A stretch of 64,000 nt of DNA from Cupriavidus nantongensis (GTDB lineage Bacteria; Pseudomonadota; Gammaproteobacteria; Burkholderiales; Burkholderiaceae): positions 434,001-498,000 of the forward strand of contig NZ_CP014844.1 of the NCBI RefSeq assembly GCF_001598055.1, in the 5' to 3' direction. Positions 44,184 through 52,778 of this stretch are shown piece by piece. The notes under the pieces were generated by a model, which saw nothing but the letters and a program-made list of their open reading frames with translations, was not told the origin of the DNA and searched no databases. Every line of letters begins with the position of its first letter. Position 1 is the first letter of the stretch. The position numbers and the translations under genes were made by a program.

Positions 44184-44612
44184 CTAGCCCGGCAGCGCGC
44201 CGGCCTGGTACTGCGCCGCGAATTCCGCCGACGGCGGGATCGGCTTGATGATGTCGATCAGCACGCCGTTGGGATCGGCGGTAATGAAATGGCGCTGGCC
44301 GAAGGCCTCGTCGCGCAGCGGCAGCAGGATCGGCAGCCCGGCTGCGCGCAGGCGCTCATGGACGGCGTCCGGGTCTTCCACCTCGAAGTTCAGCAGCAGC
44401 CCCTGCGCGCGCTGGCCGCGGGCCGGCGCAGGTATGGTCTCGTGGCTGCCGTCGAGCACGGCGAGGTTGACCGCAGGGTCGTCCGCCAGTTGCAGGTGCA
44501 CGTACCAGTCGCTGGCGAACAGGGCCGTGAAGCCGAAATGCTGTTGATAGAACGCGGCCGTGCCGGCCACGTCGGCGGTCATGATGACCGGGTAATAGCT
44601 GGTGACTTTCAT
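44184..44612 (-). CDS. VOC-family (glyoxalase/bleomycin-resistance) protein
   Basis: A 142-residue vicinal-oxygen-chelate protein. It has paired beta-alpha-beta-beta-beta modules: [18 protein letters not shown], then [39 protein letters not shown] with candidate metal ligands. The function is unknown. It faces the TetR gene across a 15-bp inverted repeat and is the likely target of that repressor. It converges with metW. Confidence 0.85.
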   Translation of the reverse strand: MKVTSYYPVIMTADVAGTAAFYQQHFGFTALFASDWYVHLQLADDPAVNLAVLDGSHETIPAPARGQRAQGLLLNFEVEDPDAVHERLRAAGLPILLPLRDEAFGQRHFITADPNGVLIDIIKPIPPSAEFAAQYQAGALPG

Positions 44613-44630
44613 GATGGCTCCTCGTTAAAT

Positions 44631-44676
44631 ACATGCAGCCTGTATGTAAATCGATATTAAGATACAGGCTGCATGT
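44631..44676. promoter_or_regulatory. Large inverted-repeat operator between the VOC and TetR genes
   Basis: ACATGCAGCCTGTAT (44631-44645) and ATACAGGCTGCATGT (44662-44676) are perfect 15-bp inverted arms separated by 16 AT-rich bases (TAAATCGATATTAAG region). Each arm also contains a partial internal dyad, ACA...TGT. The placement between divergent genes is typical for a self-regulating TetR repressor. Confidence 0.8.
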
Positions 44677-44693
44677 TTGCAAGGAACCAGCAC

Positions 44694-45260
44694 GTGGCCC
44701 GCACCAACCGCGAACGCACCGAAACCACCCGCCAGGCGCTGACCGAGGCTGCCCGTGCCCTGTTCGTCAGCCGCGGCTACGCCGAAACCTCGACGCCTGA
44801 CGTCTGCGCCGCCGCCGGCATCACGCGCGGTGCGCTGTATCACCACTTTGCCGACAAGCGCGACCTGTTCCGCCACGTGCTGGCCGAGGAAGCCGCGGCC
44901 GTCGCCGCCGATATCGAAGCCGCCACGCCGCCGGAACAGAATCCTGCCGAGGCGCTGCTCAACGGGGCGCAAGCCTACCTGCAGGCGATGACGGTGCCCG
45001 GGCGCACCCGGCTGCTGCTGGTGGAAGGGCCGGCGGTGCTGGGATTGCGCGAGATGCTGGCGCTCGACGAGGCCAACGCGGCCCGGACCTTGCGCGAGGG
45101 GCTGGCGGCGGCGGGCGTGGACGCCGCCGGCGTGGCGCCGCTGCTGTCGGCCGCGTTCGACCGCGCCGCGCTGGAGATCGAGGCCGGCGCTGATGCCGGC
45201 CGGGTGCGCGAGGCGATGCTATGGCTGCTGCGACGCGTGCTGGGGCAGGGCGGGCGCTAG
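44694..45260 (+). CDS. TetR-family transcriptional repressor
   Basis: A 188-residue TetR protein. The DNA-binding part reads TRQALTEAARALFVSRGYAE, then CAAAGITRGALYHHFADKRDLF. The C-terminal domain is of the TetR_C type seen with YLQAMTVPGRTRLLLVEGPAVLG. I chose GTG 44694 because AAGGA lies 8 bases upstream, whereas the earlier ATG at 44673 falls inside the operator arm with no ribosome-binding site. It probably represses itself and the divergent VOC gene; the inducer is unknown. Confidence 0.88.
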   Translation: MARTNRERTETTRQALTEAARALFVSRGYAETSTPDVCAAAGITRGALYHHFADKRDLFRHVLAEEAAAVAADIEAATPPEQNPAEALLNGAQAYLQAMTVPGRTRLLLVEGPAVLGLREMLALDEANAARTLREGLAAAGVDAAGVAPLLSAAFDRAALEIEAGADAGRVREAMLWLLRRVLGQGGR

Positions 45261-45281
45261 GCCCAACCACCTCACGAATCC

Positions 45282-46196
45282 TCAACGCGGTGCGTCGCCG
45301 GCGCTGGCTGCCAGATGATCGACAAAGGCCCGCACCTTGGGCGGCACGTGCCGCGTCGGCGTGTACACCGCGTATGCCGTGCCGATGTAGGGTTCCAGGA
45401 TGTCCCAGTCGCCCAGCACGGTGACGACGCGCCCCCGTTCCAGCGCATCGCCCAGCGAGAAATCCGGCACCAGCCCGATGCCGGCATCGCGCTCGACCAT
45501 GCTCATGATCGCCAGGCTGTTGTTCAGCGTCAGCCGCGGCGGGATGCGGACCTCGACCTTGTCGCCGCCGGCGTGGTGGCGCAGCGTCCAGCGCTCGCCA
45601 AAATTGCCGTAGCCGAGGTACAGGCAGCGTGCGGCCGGCAGTTCGGCCGGCGTTGCCGGCGCGCCATGGCGCTCCAGGTAGCCGGGCGAGGCCACCAACC
45701 GGTAGCGCACCTCGCGCAGCGGCCGCGCCGCCAGGCCGGGGGCCAGTTCGCGCGCGATGCGCACGGCCACGTCCAGGCCTTCTTCGACCAGGTCGACCAT
45801 GCGGTCGGCCAGCGTCAGCTGCAGGTCCAGCCCCGGGTACTTCGCCAGCAACGGCGGCAGCCGCGGCGCCAGCCAGGCTTGCCCGAACGAGACCGGCGCG
45901 CTCACGCGCAGCACGCCGTGCGGCGCGCCGCCGTGTTCGCCGGCGAGCGCGGTGACCTCGCGCGCGGCGGCGGTCATGCGCGCGCAGGCGGCGTAGACCG
46001 ACTGGCCCAGCTCGGTCAGCGCGAACGCGCGCGTGGTCCGCTGCAGCAGGCTCGCGCCGAGCCGGGCCTCGAGCCGGGAGACATGGCGGCTGACCGCCGA
46101 CGGCGTCATGCCGAGGTCTTGCGCGGCGGCCGAGAAGCTGCCGCACTCGACCACGCGTGCAAACACCGCCATCGCATTGAGTGGCGCATCGAGCAT
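45282..46196 (-). CDS. LysR-type transcriptional regulator
   Basis: A 304-residue LTTR of the CrgA/DntR-like branch. Its helix-turn-helix is AVFARVVECGSFSAAAQDLG and MTPSAVSRHVSRLEARLGAS, followed by LLQRTTRAFALTELGQSVY. The ligand domain contains ISAPVSFG-like VSAPVSFGQAWLAPRLPP. It is divergent from the EamA transporter gene across about 110 bases and likely regulates it. It ends convergent with tetR, 21 bases apart. Confidence 0.9.
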   Translation of the reverse strand: MLDAPLNAMAVFARVVECGSFSAAAQDLGMTPSAVSRHVSRLEARLGASLLQRTTRAFALTELGQSVYAACARMTAAAREVTALAGEHGGAPHGVLRVSAPVSFGQAWLAPRLPPLLAKYPGLDLQLTLADRMVDLVEEGLDVAVRIARELAPGLAARPLREVRYRLVASPGYLERHGAPATPAELPAARCLYLGYGNFGERWTLRHHAGGDKVEVRIPPRLTLNNSLAIMSMVERDAGIGLVPDFSLGDALERGRVVTVLGDWDILEPYIGTAYAVYTPTRHVPPKVRAFVDHLAASAGDAPR

Positions 46197-46307
46197 GCAA
46201 AATCCCCTGTCTTTGACCTGTCGTCAAATACTAATTGAGTTGCCGCCACATTGTTGACTTCTGTGGCGAGTGGAACAATGCGGCCATTGGCTAAACCGGA
46301 GTTCCTC

Positions 46308-47195
46308 ATGCCTTCGCAACAACCCCAGCCGGGCGGCGCCTGGCGCATGGTCGCAGCCATGGTGCTGTCGGGGACCATCGGCTGGTTCGTGGTCACCAGC
46401 GGACAGCCGCCGCTGGATGTGGTGTTCTTCCGCTGCCTGTTCGGCGGCGCCGCGCTGCTGGGCGTGCTGACCTTGCAGCGCGGCTGGGTGCGCATGACCC
46501 GCGCCCAGGCCGGCTGGCTGGTGCTGGGCGGCGTCACGCTGGTGCTCAACTGGCTGGCGCTGTTTTCGGCGTACGCGTACAGCGGCATTGCCATCGCCAC
46601 GGTGGTCTACCATACCCAGCCGTTCTTCCTGCTGCTGCTGACTTCCGTGCTGCAGCGCGAGCCGTTCCCGTTCGCGCGGCTGCCATGGCTGGTGCTGGCC
46701 TTTGCCGGCGTCATGCTGATCACCGGGCTGGAGCACGGCGCCGGCGGCGCTTCGATGCTGGCCGGCATCGGCCAGGGCCTGCTGGCGGCACTGCTGTACG
46801 CCGTGACCACGCTGGCCACGCGGCGGCTGCAGGCGATCCCGCCGGGACAGATCGCCGGACTGCAGATGGTGCTGGGCGTGCTGATGCTGGCGCCGCTGGC
46901 GCATCCGGCGGCGGGCAGCTATGGCGGCGGCACCTGGGGCGCGCTGCTGGCGCTCGGGCTGGTGCATACCGGGGTGATGTACACGCTGCTGTACGGCGCC
47001 TTCCAGCGGCTGTCGGTGGTGTCGATCGCCACGCTGTCGTTTATCTACCCGCTGGTGGCGATCGTCATCGACGTGATGGTGTTCGGCGTGGTGCTGGGGC
47101 CGCTGCAGGTGGCCGGCATGGCGCTGGTGTTGCTGGGCGTGGTTGCCAACCAGCTTGGCTGGGCGCTGCCGTTGCGGCGGCGGGCGCGGGGATGA
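46308..47195 (+). CDS. EamA/DMT-superfamily transporter
   Basis: A 295-residue inner-membrane permease with ten predicted helices in two EamA repeats, beginning MVLSGTIGWFVVTSGQPPLDVVFFRCLFGG. The second repeat includes GLVHTGVMYTLLYGAFQRLSVVSIATLSFIYPLVAIV. It likely exports amino acids or other small metabolites; the substrate is unknown. The ATG at 46308 has CCGGAG upstream with good spacing; codons further upstream are outside the conserved start. Confidence 0.9.
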   Translation: MPSQQPQPGGAWRMVAAMVLSGTIGWFVVTSGQPPLDVVFFRCLFGGAALLGVLTLQRGWVRMTRAQAGWLVLGGVTLVLNWLALFSAYAYSGIAIATVVYHTQPFFLLLLTSVLQREPFPFARLPWLVLAFAGVMLITGLEHGAGGASMLAGIGQGLLAALLYAVTTLATRRLQAIPPGQIAGLQMVLGVLMLAPLAHPAAGSYGGGTWGALLALGLVHTGVMYTLLYGAFQRLSVVSIATLSFIYPLVAIVIDVMVFGVVLGPLQVAGMALVLLGVVANQLGWALPLRRRARG

Positions 47196-47276
47196 AGCGA
47201 GGCATGGCCGGGCGCGGCCGGTCACATGGCCACGCTTGACCGGAATGCTGACTACGGTTAGTGTAGGCAGCTAGCG

Positions 47277-47288
47277 AACGATCGTTCT
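47277..47288. promoter_or_regulatory. Palindromic operator candidate upstream of the thioesterase gene
   Basis: GAACGATCGTTC is a 12-bp perfect palindrome 28 bases before the thioesterase start. It lies just downstream of a possible promoter (TTGACC at 47236, 17-base spacer, TAGTGT). Such dyads are typical TetR-family targets; the cognate regulator is not adjacent. Confidence 0.5.
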
Positions 47289-47316
47289 ATTCCAACGAGA
47301 CAACCCTGCTTCCGCC

Positions 47317-48165
47317 ATGTCCTCTGCGCCCCAGATCCAAGCCGCCGCTGCCGCCAGCCCGCTCCATCCCTTCGACGACGCGCTGGCGCTGGTGCCGGCC
47401 GGCGAACACCGCTTCCGGGGCCGCACCACGCCTGCGTACTGGAACATGATCGGACCGTTTGGCGGCATCACCGCCGCCACGCTGCTGCAGGCGGCGATGG
47501 ACCATCCGCAGCGCCTGGGCGAGCCGGTCTCGCTGACCGTCAACTTTGCCGGGCCGATCGCCGAGGGCCCGTTCGAGATCGAGGCGCGTCCGGTTCGCAC
47601 CAACCGCTCGACCCAGCACTGGACCCTGGAATTGCGCCAGAGCGATGCCGTTGCCACCACCGCCACCGCGATGTTCGCGGTGCGGCGCGACACCTGGGCC
47701 TGCGGCGAAGCGGTGATGCCGGACGTGCCGGCCGCCGACGCGCTGCCGGCGATGGGCGGGTTTGCGCCGGTGCGCTGGCTCAAGGCCTACGACATGCGGC
47801 CGGTGCGCGGCGCCAAGCCGATCGCCGAGGCCGGCACCGAGCACCCGGACAGCCTGACCCAGTTCTGGCTGCGCGATGCGCCGGCGCGCACGCCGGACTT
47901 CGCCGCGGTGGCGGCGTGGGCCGACAGCTTCTACCCGCGCATCTTCCTCAAGCGCGCTGGCTTCGTGCCGGCCGGCACGGTGTCGATGACCACGTATTTC
48001 CATGCCGATGCGGCCACGCTGGCCGCGCTGGGCCACAGCCATGTGCTGGCCAGCGCGCAGGCGCAGGTGTTCCGCCAGGGATTCTTCGACCAGCGCGCGC
48101 AGCTGTGGAGCGCCGCGGGCGAGCTGATCGCCAGCTCGCACCAGATCGTCTACTACAAGGAATAA
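47317..48165 (+). CDS. Double-hotdog acyl-CoA thioesterase family protein
   Basis: A 282-residue protein with two tandem hotdog folds like the TesB/Thioesterase-like superfamily. The first half includes AYWNMIGPFGGITAATLLQAAMDHPQ, with the helix that normally packs into the partner hotdog, and LTVNFAGPI. The second includes PAGTVSMTTYFHADAATLAALG and ASAQAQVFRQGFFDQRAQLW. The glutamine and aspartate near FFDQRAQLWSAAG fit the TesB-like active-site area. The acyl chain is unknown. It converges with ampG, leaving a 13-base gap. Confidence 0.83.
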   Translation: MSSAPQIQAAAAASPLHPFDDALALVPAGEHRFRGRTTPAYWNMIGPFGGITAATLLQAAMDHPQRLGEPVSLTVNFAGPIAEGPFEIEARPVRTNRSTQHWTLELRQSDAVATTATAMFAVRRDTWACGEAVMPDVPAADALPAMGGFAPVRWLKAYDMRPVRGAKPIAEAGTEHPDSLTQFWLRDAPARTPDFAAVAAWADSFYPRIFLKRAGFVPAGTVSMTTYFHADAATLAALGHSHVLASAQAQVFRQGFFDQRAQLWSAAGELIASSHQIVYYKE

Positions 48166-48178
48166 GCCGGCCGGCGGC

Positions 48179-49438
48179 TCAGGCCACCGCTTCGCGCGCC
48201 TGGGCCTCGTAGCGGTGCACGGTGTGGCGCATCGCCCAGAGCAGCATCACGCCGGGCAGCGCCACGACTACGGTGCCGAGATAGAACGGCGCCCAGCCCC
48301 AGGCCTCGACCATATAGCCCGAGGTCGGTCCCACATAGACCCGGCCCACCGACGCCAGCGCGGACAGCAGTGCGTACTGCGTGGCCGAGAACGAGCGGTT
48401 GCACAGCGTCATCAGCAGCGCGACGAAGGCCGCCGTGCCCATGCCGCCGCACAGGTTCTCGACCGCAATCGTCGCGCCCATGGTCCACAGGTGCGGCGGC
48501 GTCACCGCCAGGATCCAGTAGCCCAGGTTCGACACCGCCTGCAGCACGCCGAACAGCATCAGCGAGCGGTACAGGCCCAGCCGCACCATCAGCGTGCCGC
48601 CGAACAGCGCGCCAACGATGGTCGCGGCCAGCCCCAGGGTCTTGTTGACGATGCCGACCTCGCCCGCCGAGAAGCCGGCGCCGCGGATCAGGAAGGTGGT
48701 CGACAGGCTGCCGGCAAAGGCGTCGCCGAGCTTGTACAGCACGATCAGCAGCAGCAGCCACCATGCCCCCGGGCGCGCGAAGAAGTCGCGCAGCGGGCCC
48801 ACCACCGCCTCTTCCAGCGAGCGCGGCGCGCGCGCGGGCACATCCGGCTCAGGCGCCCAAAGCAAGGTAATGATGCCCACGCCCATCAGCGCTGCCATCA
48901 GCAGGTAGGTCTGCTGCCAGCCCAGCACGCGGTCCGCCAGCCACAGCGCCAGCCCGCCCGAGACCAGCATCGCCAGCCGGTAGCCCAGCACCTTGACCGC
49001 CGCGCCGGCGCCGCGCTCGGCCGGGCGCAGCACGTCGGTGCTGTAGGCGTCGAAGACGATGTCCTGCGACGCCGACAGGAACGCCACCAGCGTGGCCAGC
49101 GCCGCCAGCATCCACAGCGCCTGCTGCGGCGGGCAGAACGCCATGCCGGCGATGCCCAGCACCAGCCCGACCTGGGTCAGCAGCAGCCAGCCGCGCCGGC
49201 GCCCCATCAGCGGCGGCGTGTAGCGGTCCATCAACGGCGCCCACAGGAACTTGAAGATATAGGCCTGGCCCACCAGCGAGAAAAAGCCGATGGTCTTGAT
49301 GTCCAGCCCTTCGACCGTCATCCACGCCTGCAGGGTGCCGGAGGTCAGCGCCAGCGGCAGGCCGGAGGCAAAGCCCAGCATCAGCATGGCGCCGATGCGG
49401 CGGTTGCGGAAGATATCGAGATAGGTCTGGAAATTCAT
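48179..49438 (-). CDS. ampG: AmpG-type muropeptide permease (MFS)
   Basis: A 419-residue major-facilitator permease that imports GlcNAc-anhydro-muropeptides for cell-wall recycling and beta-lactamase induction signalling. Features include LMLGFASGLPLALTSGTLQAWM, KFLWAPLMDRYTPP with MGRRRGWLL in the first cytoplasmic loop, and ASQDIVFDAYSTDVL in helix 4, all AmpG hallmarks. About 12 helices are expected. The divergent M48 protease gene starts 99 bases away. Confidence 0.88.
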   Translation of the reverse strand: MNFQTYLDIFRNRRIGAMLMLGFASGLPLALTSGTLQAWMTVEGLDIKTIGFFSLVGQAYIFKFLWAPLMDRYTPPLMGRRRGWLLLTQVGLVLGIAGMAFCPPQQALWMLAALATLVAFLSASQDIVFDAYSTDVLRPAERGAGAAVKVLGYRLAMLVSGGLALWLADRVLGWQQTYLLMAALMGVGIITLLWAPEPDVPARAPRSLEEAVVGPLRDFFARPGAWWLLLLIVLYKLGDAFAGSLSTTFLIRGAGFSAGEVGIVNKTLGLAATIVGALFGGTLMVRLGLYRSLMLFGVLQAVSNLGYWILAVTPPHLWTMGATIAVENLCGGMGTAAFVALLMTLCNRSFSATQYALLSALASVGRVYVGPTSGYMVEAWGWAPFYLGTVVVALPGVMLLWAMRHTVHRYEAQAREAVA

Positions 49439-49537
49439 GGATGGGGCGGCCGGGTGCCGCCCGCGCGGCTGCGCGGGCGCCGTGTATTATTGCACCACCT
49501 GTTTGCCTACTCTCCGATTGCGCCCAAGGAATCTCCC

Positions 49538-50524
49538 ATGCGTCGCCGCCTGCAAGGTGTTCAGCGTCCCTATCGACAGCGTCGACTGCGGCTCGCCCGT
49601 GCGCTGGCGCTGGCCGCGGCCGTGCTGCCGCTCGGCTGGAGCCTTCCGGCGCCGGCGCAGCCGCAGGACGGCAGTGCCGGCGGTGCCGGTGGGATACGGC
49701 TGAACCCCGGCGGTTCGGCGGTGCGCAACATCGTGCCGGCCGAGGTGATCGAGCAGCAGGCGGTGCAGGAATACGAGCAGCTCAAGCAGGAAGCCATCGC
49801 CAAGCGAGCGCTGGCGCCCGACAACCACCCGCAGCTGGTGCGCCTGCGCGCCATCGGCAAGCGGCTGCTGCCGCAGACCGCACGGTGGAACGAACGCGCG
49901 CGGCAGTGGCAGTGGGAAATCAACCTGATCGGCTCGAAGCAGGTCAATGCCTTCTGCATGCCGGGCGGCAAGATCGCCGTCTATACCGGGCTGCTCGACC
50001 AGCTCAAGCTGACCGACGACGAAGTCGCCATGGTGATGGGGCACGAGATCGCGCACGCGCTGCAGGAGCATGCGCGCGAGCGCGCCGCCAAGTCCGAGAT
50101 CACCAACCTGGGCGCCAACGTGATCTCGCAGCTGTTCGGCTTCGGCAACCTCGGCAATATGGCGCTGGGCACCGGCGCGCACCTGCTGACGCTGCGTTTT
50201 TCCCGCTCGGACGAGTCCGAGGCCGACCTGATCGGCATGGATGTGGCCGCGCGCGCCGGCTACGATCCGCGCGCGGCGGTGTCGCTGTGGCAGAAGATGG
50301 GCAAGGTCTCGCAGTCCGGCGCCGAGTTCCTGTCGACCCATCCGTCCGGGCGCAGCCGCATCGCCGACCTGGAAAAGCACATGCCCGAGGTGCTGCCGCT
50401 GTACGCGCGCGCGATCAACACCGCGGTCGACAAGCTGCCGCCCTACCGCCCCAATATGGCGGGGCTGGGCGCCGCGCCGGTCGATGCCGGCGACGAGGAC
50501 CGGCAAAAGCCGCTGAAGCGCTGA
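49538..50524 (+). CDS. M48-family zinc metalloprotease, exported
   Basis: A 328-residue periplasmic or outer-membrane-associated peptidase of the M48 (BepA/LoiP-like) family. A signal peptide (LARALALAAAVLPLGWSLP, cleavage near APAQ) is followed by the protease domain. The zinc motif is HEIAH, His169, Glu170 and His173, with the third ligand glutamate in RSDESEADLIGMD. Substrates are probably misfolded outer-membrane proteins. ATG 49538 has AAGGA with 7-base spacing. A much longer open frame extends upstream but is antisense to ampG and is not coding. No TPR domain follows, unlike BepA. Confidence 0.9.
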   Translation: MRRRLQGVQRPYRQRRLRLARALALAAAVLPLGWSLPAPAQPQDGSAGGAGGIRLNPGGSAVRNIVPAEVIEQQAVQEYEQLKQEAIAKRALAPDNHPQLVRLRAIGKRLLPQTARWNERARQWQWEINLIGSKQVNAFCMPGGKIAVYTGLLDQLKLTDDEVAMVMGHEIAHALQEHARERAAKSEITNLGANVISQLFGFGNLGNMALGTGAHLLTLRFSRSDESEADLIGMDVAARAGYDPRAAVSLWQKMGKVSQSGAEFLSTHPSGRSRIADLEKHMPEVLPLYARAINTAVDKLPPYRPNMAGLGAAPVDAGDEDRQKPLKR

Positions 50525-50626
50525 AACACTGAACGGCGCCGCGGCCAGCCGCGCCGCCTGCCGCGCAGCGCCTCGATGGCCTGCGTCCGGCGCCAGGGAC
50601 AATGCGACAACCGCAGGGGGACCCGC

Positions 50627-52705
50627 ATGAGCCTGAACCGCATGAGCCCGTCGGAACGGCGGGCCGCGTATATGCTGATCTTCGCCGGCTGCGAGGCCGA
50701 GCCCGACCGCTTCACCAGCGACCTGCCGGTCAGCTCCGAAGTCTGGCTGCTGTATGCGTCCGGCGAATCGTTCGAGGTGCCGCGCGGCCTGCTGCTGACG
50801 CCGCACCACGGCGCCGGCATCGCCGCGCTGCGCGCCGCGGTGCTGCGGCGCCTGCCGGCGCTGGCCGGTCCGGCAGCGGACGATGCCGGTCCGCGCTTCC
50901 TTGCCGCCAATGAATCGCACCTGCTGGCGCAGATCGATTTCTTCGACATGCTGCGCCTGCTGCCGCTGACCGCCTGGTGGCAGCGCGAGGTGCGCGTGCC
51001 GATGGCCGGCATCAGGTGGACGCCCGCCGCGCGCAGCGCGCTGGCGCTAAGCCTGACCGGCGATGCGCTAGTGCGCTGGCTGGGCGAGTCGGTGCTGGCC
51101 CATGTCGGCAGCGAGGCGGCGCTGGCGCGCTTCAAGGACATCGGCTACAACGCGGCGCGTACGCGCTTCGGCGGCCTCGCCGCGCCGGCCGGGCAGGCGC
51201 TGGGGCGGCTGGTCAATGTCGCCGCGCAGTACGTCGCGCTGACGCTGCTGGGCCTGCATGACGACAGCTTCCCGCCCGGCGGGCTGACGCGGCGCGTCAC
51301 GCAGGAAAGCCGCAAGGTGCTGGAGACGCTGTGGGACTGCCTGCGGGAGGATCATGTGGAGGCCGCCGTGCCGGTAGCGGCAATGACTGCCGGCATGACT
51401 GCCGGCGAAGTCGCCGCCGCCGCCGCCATTTCGCCGCTATGGCGCATCTCCGTCAACCGGCCGGCCGAGCACGCCGTGTTCGCCTCGCGCAAGACCGTCA
51501 AGGCCGATGCGGCCATCCGCGTGTTCGATACCGGCGGACAGGGCGTGCGCTGGGCGGTGATCGATTCCGGCATCGATGCGCGCCATCCGGCCTTCTTCGA
51601 TCCGCTCAAGTTCGACGGGCCGCTGCCGGTGCGCGACGGGCTGGTCGCGCCGCGCCTGTCGCGCGTGGTCAGGACGCTTGACTTCACGCGCCTGTCGGCG
51701 ATCACCAGCGGGCGCCTGCCGCCAATGCCCAAGGGCAAGCGCGGGCCCGGCGAGGCCGAGCTGCGGCAGCGCATCGCCGCGATCGCCGACGACCTGGCGC
51801 ATGGCCGCATCATCGACTGGTCGGTGATCGAGCCGCTGCTCGAAATCAGTCACGACGATCCGGCGCAGTATGTGGCCCCCGGCGACAGCCACGGCACGCA
51901 CGTGGCGGGCATCATCGGCGCGGGCTGGCCGGCGTCGGCCTACCTGGCGCGGCCGGACCCGCTGCCGCTGCCGCCCGAGCTGGCGGAAGCCGGCGAGGTC
52001 AGCGGCATCTGCCCGCGCATCGAGCTGCTCGACCTGCGCATTTTCGACGCGCAGGGCAGGGGCGACGAATTCGGCATCCTGGGCGCGCTGCAGTACGTGC
52101 GCTGGCTCAACCAGAGCCGCGACCGGCAGTCGGTGCACGGCATCAACCTGAGCGTGGCGCTGCGCCACGACGTGCGCAGCTACGCCTGCGGCAGCACGCC
52201 GGTATGCGTCGAGTGCGACCGCCTGGTGGCCAGCGGCGTGATCGTGGTGGCGGCGGCGGGCAACTACGGCTATGACGAGGCCTTCGCCGCCGAACACATG
52301 GGCGCCGGCTTCCGCGGCCAGACCATTACCGATCCCGGCAATGCGCGCGCCGTGATCACGGTGGGCGCGACCCACCGCACCGATCCCTACCGCTACGGCA
52401 TCTCCTACTTTTCCAGCCACGGTCCCACCGGCGACGGCCGCATCAAGCCCGACCTGGTCGCGCCCGGGGAGAAGATCACCTCGACCGTGCCCGGCGGCAC
52501 GCTGGCGTCGATGGACGGCACCAGCATGGCGGCACCGCATGTGTCGGGGGTCGCGGCGTTGCTGCTGTCGCGCAACAATGAACTGATGGGCCAGCCCGAG
52601 ACCGTCAAGACCATCCTGTGCGCCGCGGCCACCGACCTGGGGCGCGAGCGCGCCTTCCAGGGCGCCGGGCTGGTCGACGCGCTGCGCGCGCTGCAGCGCG
52701 TGTAG
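50627..52705 (+). CDS. Subtilisin-like serine protease with unassigned N-terminal domain
   Basis: A 692-residue S8 peptidase. The catalytic residues are Asp313 (VIDSGIDARHP), His422 (GDSHGTHVAG), oxyanion Asn546 (AAAGNYG) and Ser633 (DGTSMAAPHVSG). About 100 residues between Asp and His include a basic loop (PPMPKGKRGPGE). Residues 1-300 form a separate region that I do not recognise: an opening MSPSERRAAYMLIFAGCEAE, Leu/Ala/Arg-rich helices and no signal peptide or membrane segment. The protease may thus act in the cytoplasm or be exported by a non-Sec route. ATG 50627 follows AGGGGG by 6 bases. The gene is alone, ended by a strong bidirectional terminator. Confidence 0.85.
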   Translation: MSLNRMSPSERRAAYMLIFAGCEAEPDRFTSDLPVSSEVWLLYASGESFEVPRGLLLTPHHGAGIAALRAAVLRRLPALAGPAADDAGPRFLAANESHLLAQIDFFDMLRLLPLTAWWQREVRVPMAGIRWTPAARSALALSLTGDALVRWLGESVLAHVGSEAALARFKDIGYNAARTRFGGLAAPAGQALGRLVNVAAQYVALTLLGLHDDSFPPGGLTRRVTQESRKVLETLWDCLREDHVEAAVPVAAMTAGMTAGEVAAAAAISPLWRISVNRPAEHAVFASRKTVKADAAIRVFDTGGQGVRWAVIDSGIDARHPAFFDPLKFDGPLPVRDGLVAPRLSRVVRTLDFTRLSAITSGRLPPMPKGKRGPGEAELRQRIAAIADDLAHGRIIDWSVIEPLLEISHDDPAQYVAPGDSHGTHVAGIIGAGWPASAYLARPDPLPLPPELAEAGEVSGICPRIELLDLRIFDAQGRGDEFGILGALQYVRWLNQSRDRQSVHGINLSVALRHDVRSYACGSTPVCVECDRLVASGVIVVAAAGNYGYDEAFAAEHMGAGFRGQTITDPGNARAVITVGATHRTDPYRYGISYFSSHGPTGDGRIKPDLVAPGEKITSTVPGGTLASMDGTSMAAPHVSGVAALLLSRNNELMGQPETVKTILCAAATDLGRERAFQGAGLVDALRALQRV

Positions 52706-52725
52706 CCGCGGCTGCGTGATCCAAC

Positions 52726-52754
52726 AAAAAAAGCCGGCAGTGCCGGCTTTTTTT
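52726..52754. terminator. Bidirectional intrinsic terminator
   Basis: A7 - GCCGGC - AGT - GCCGGC - T7 lies between the convergent ends of the subtilase and argC genes and can stop both. Confidence 0.95.
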
Positions 52755-52778
52755 ATTAGTGCGGGAACGGCAGGCTTC

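Noticed and set aside
48215..49537. Upstream extension of the M48 protease frame
   Set aside because: This stretch is antisense to ampG. The real start at 49538 has a ribosome-binding site and a signal peptide.
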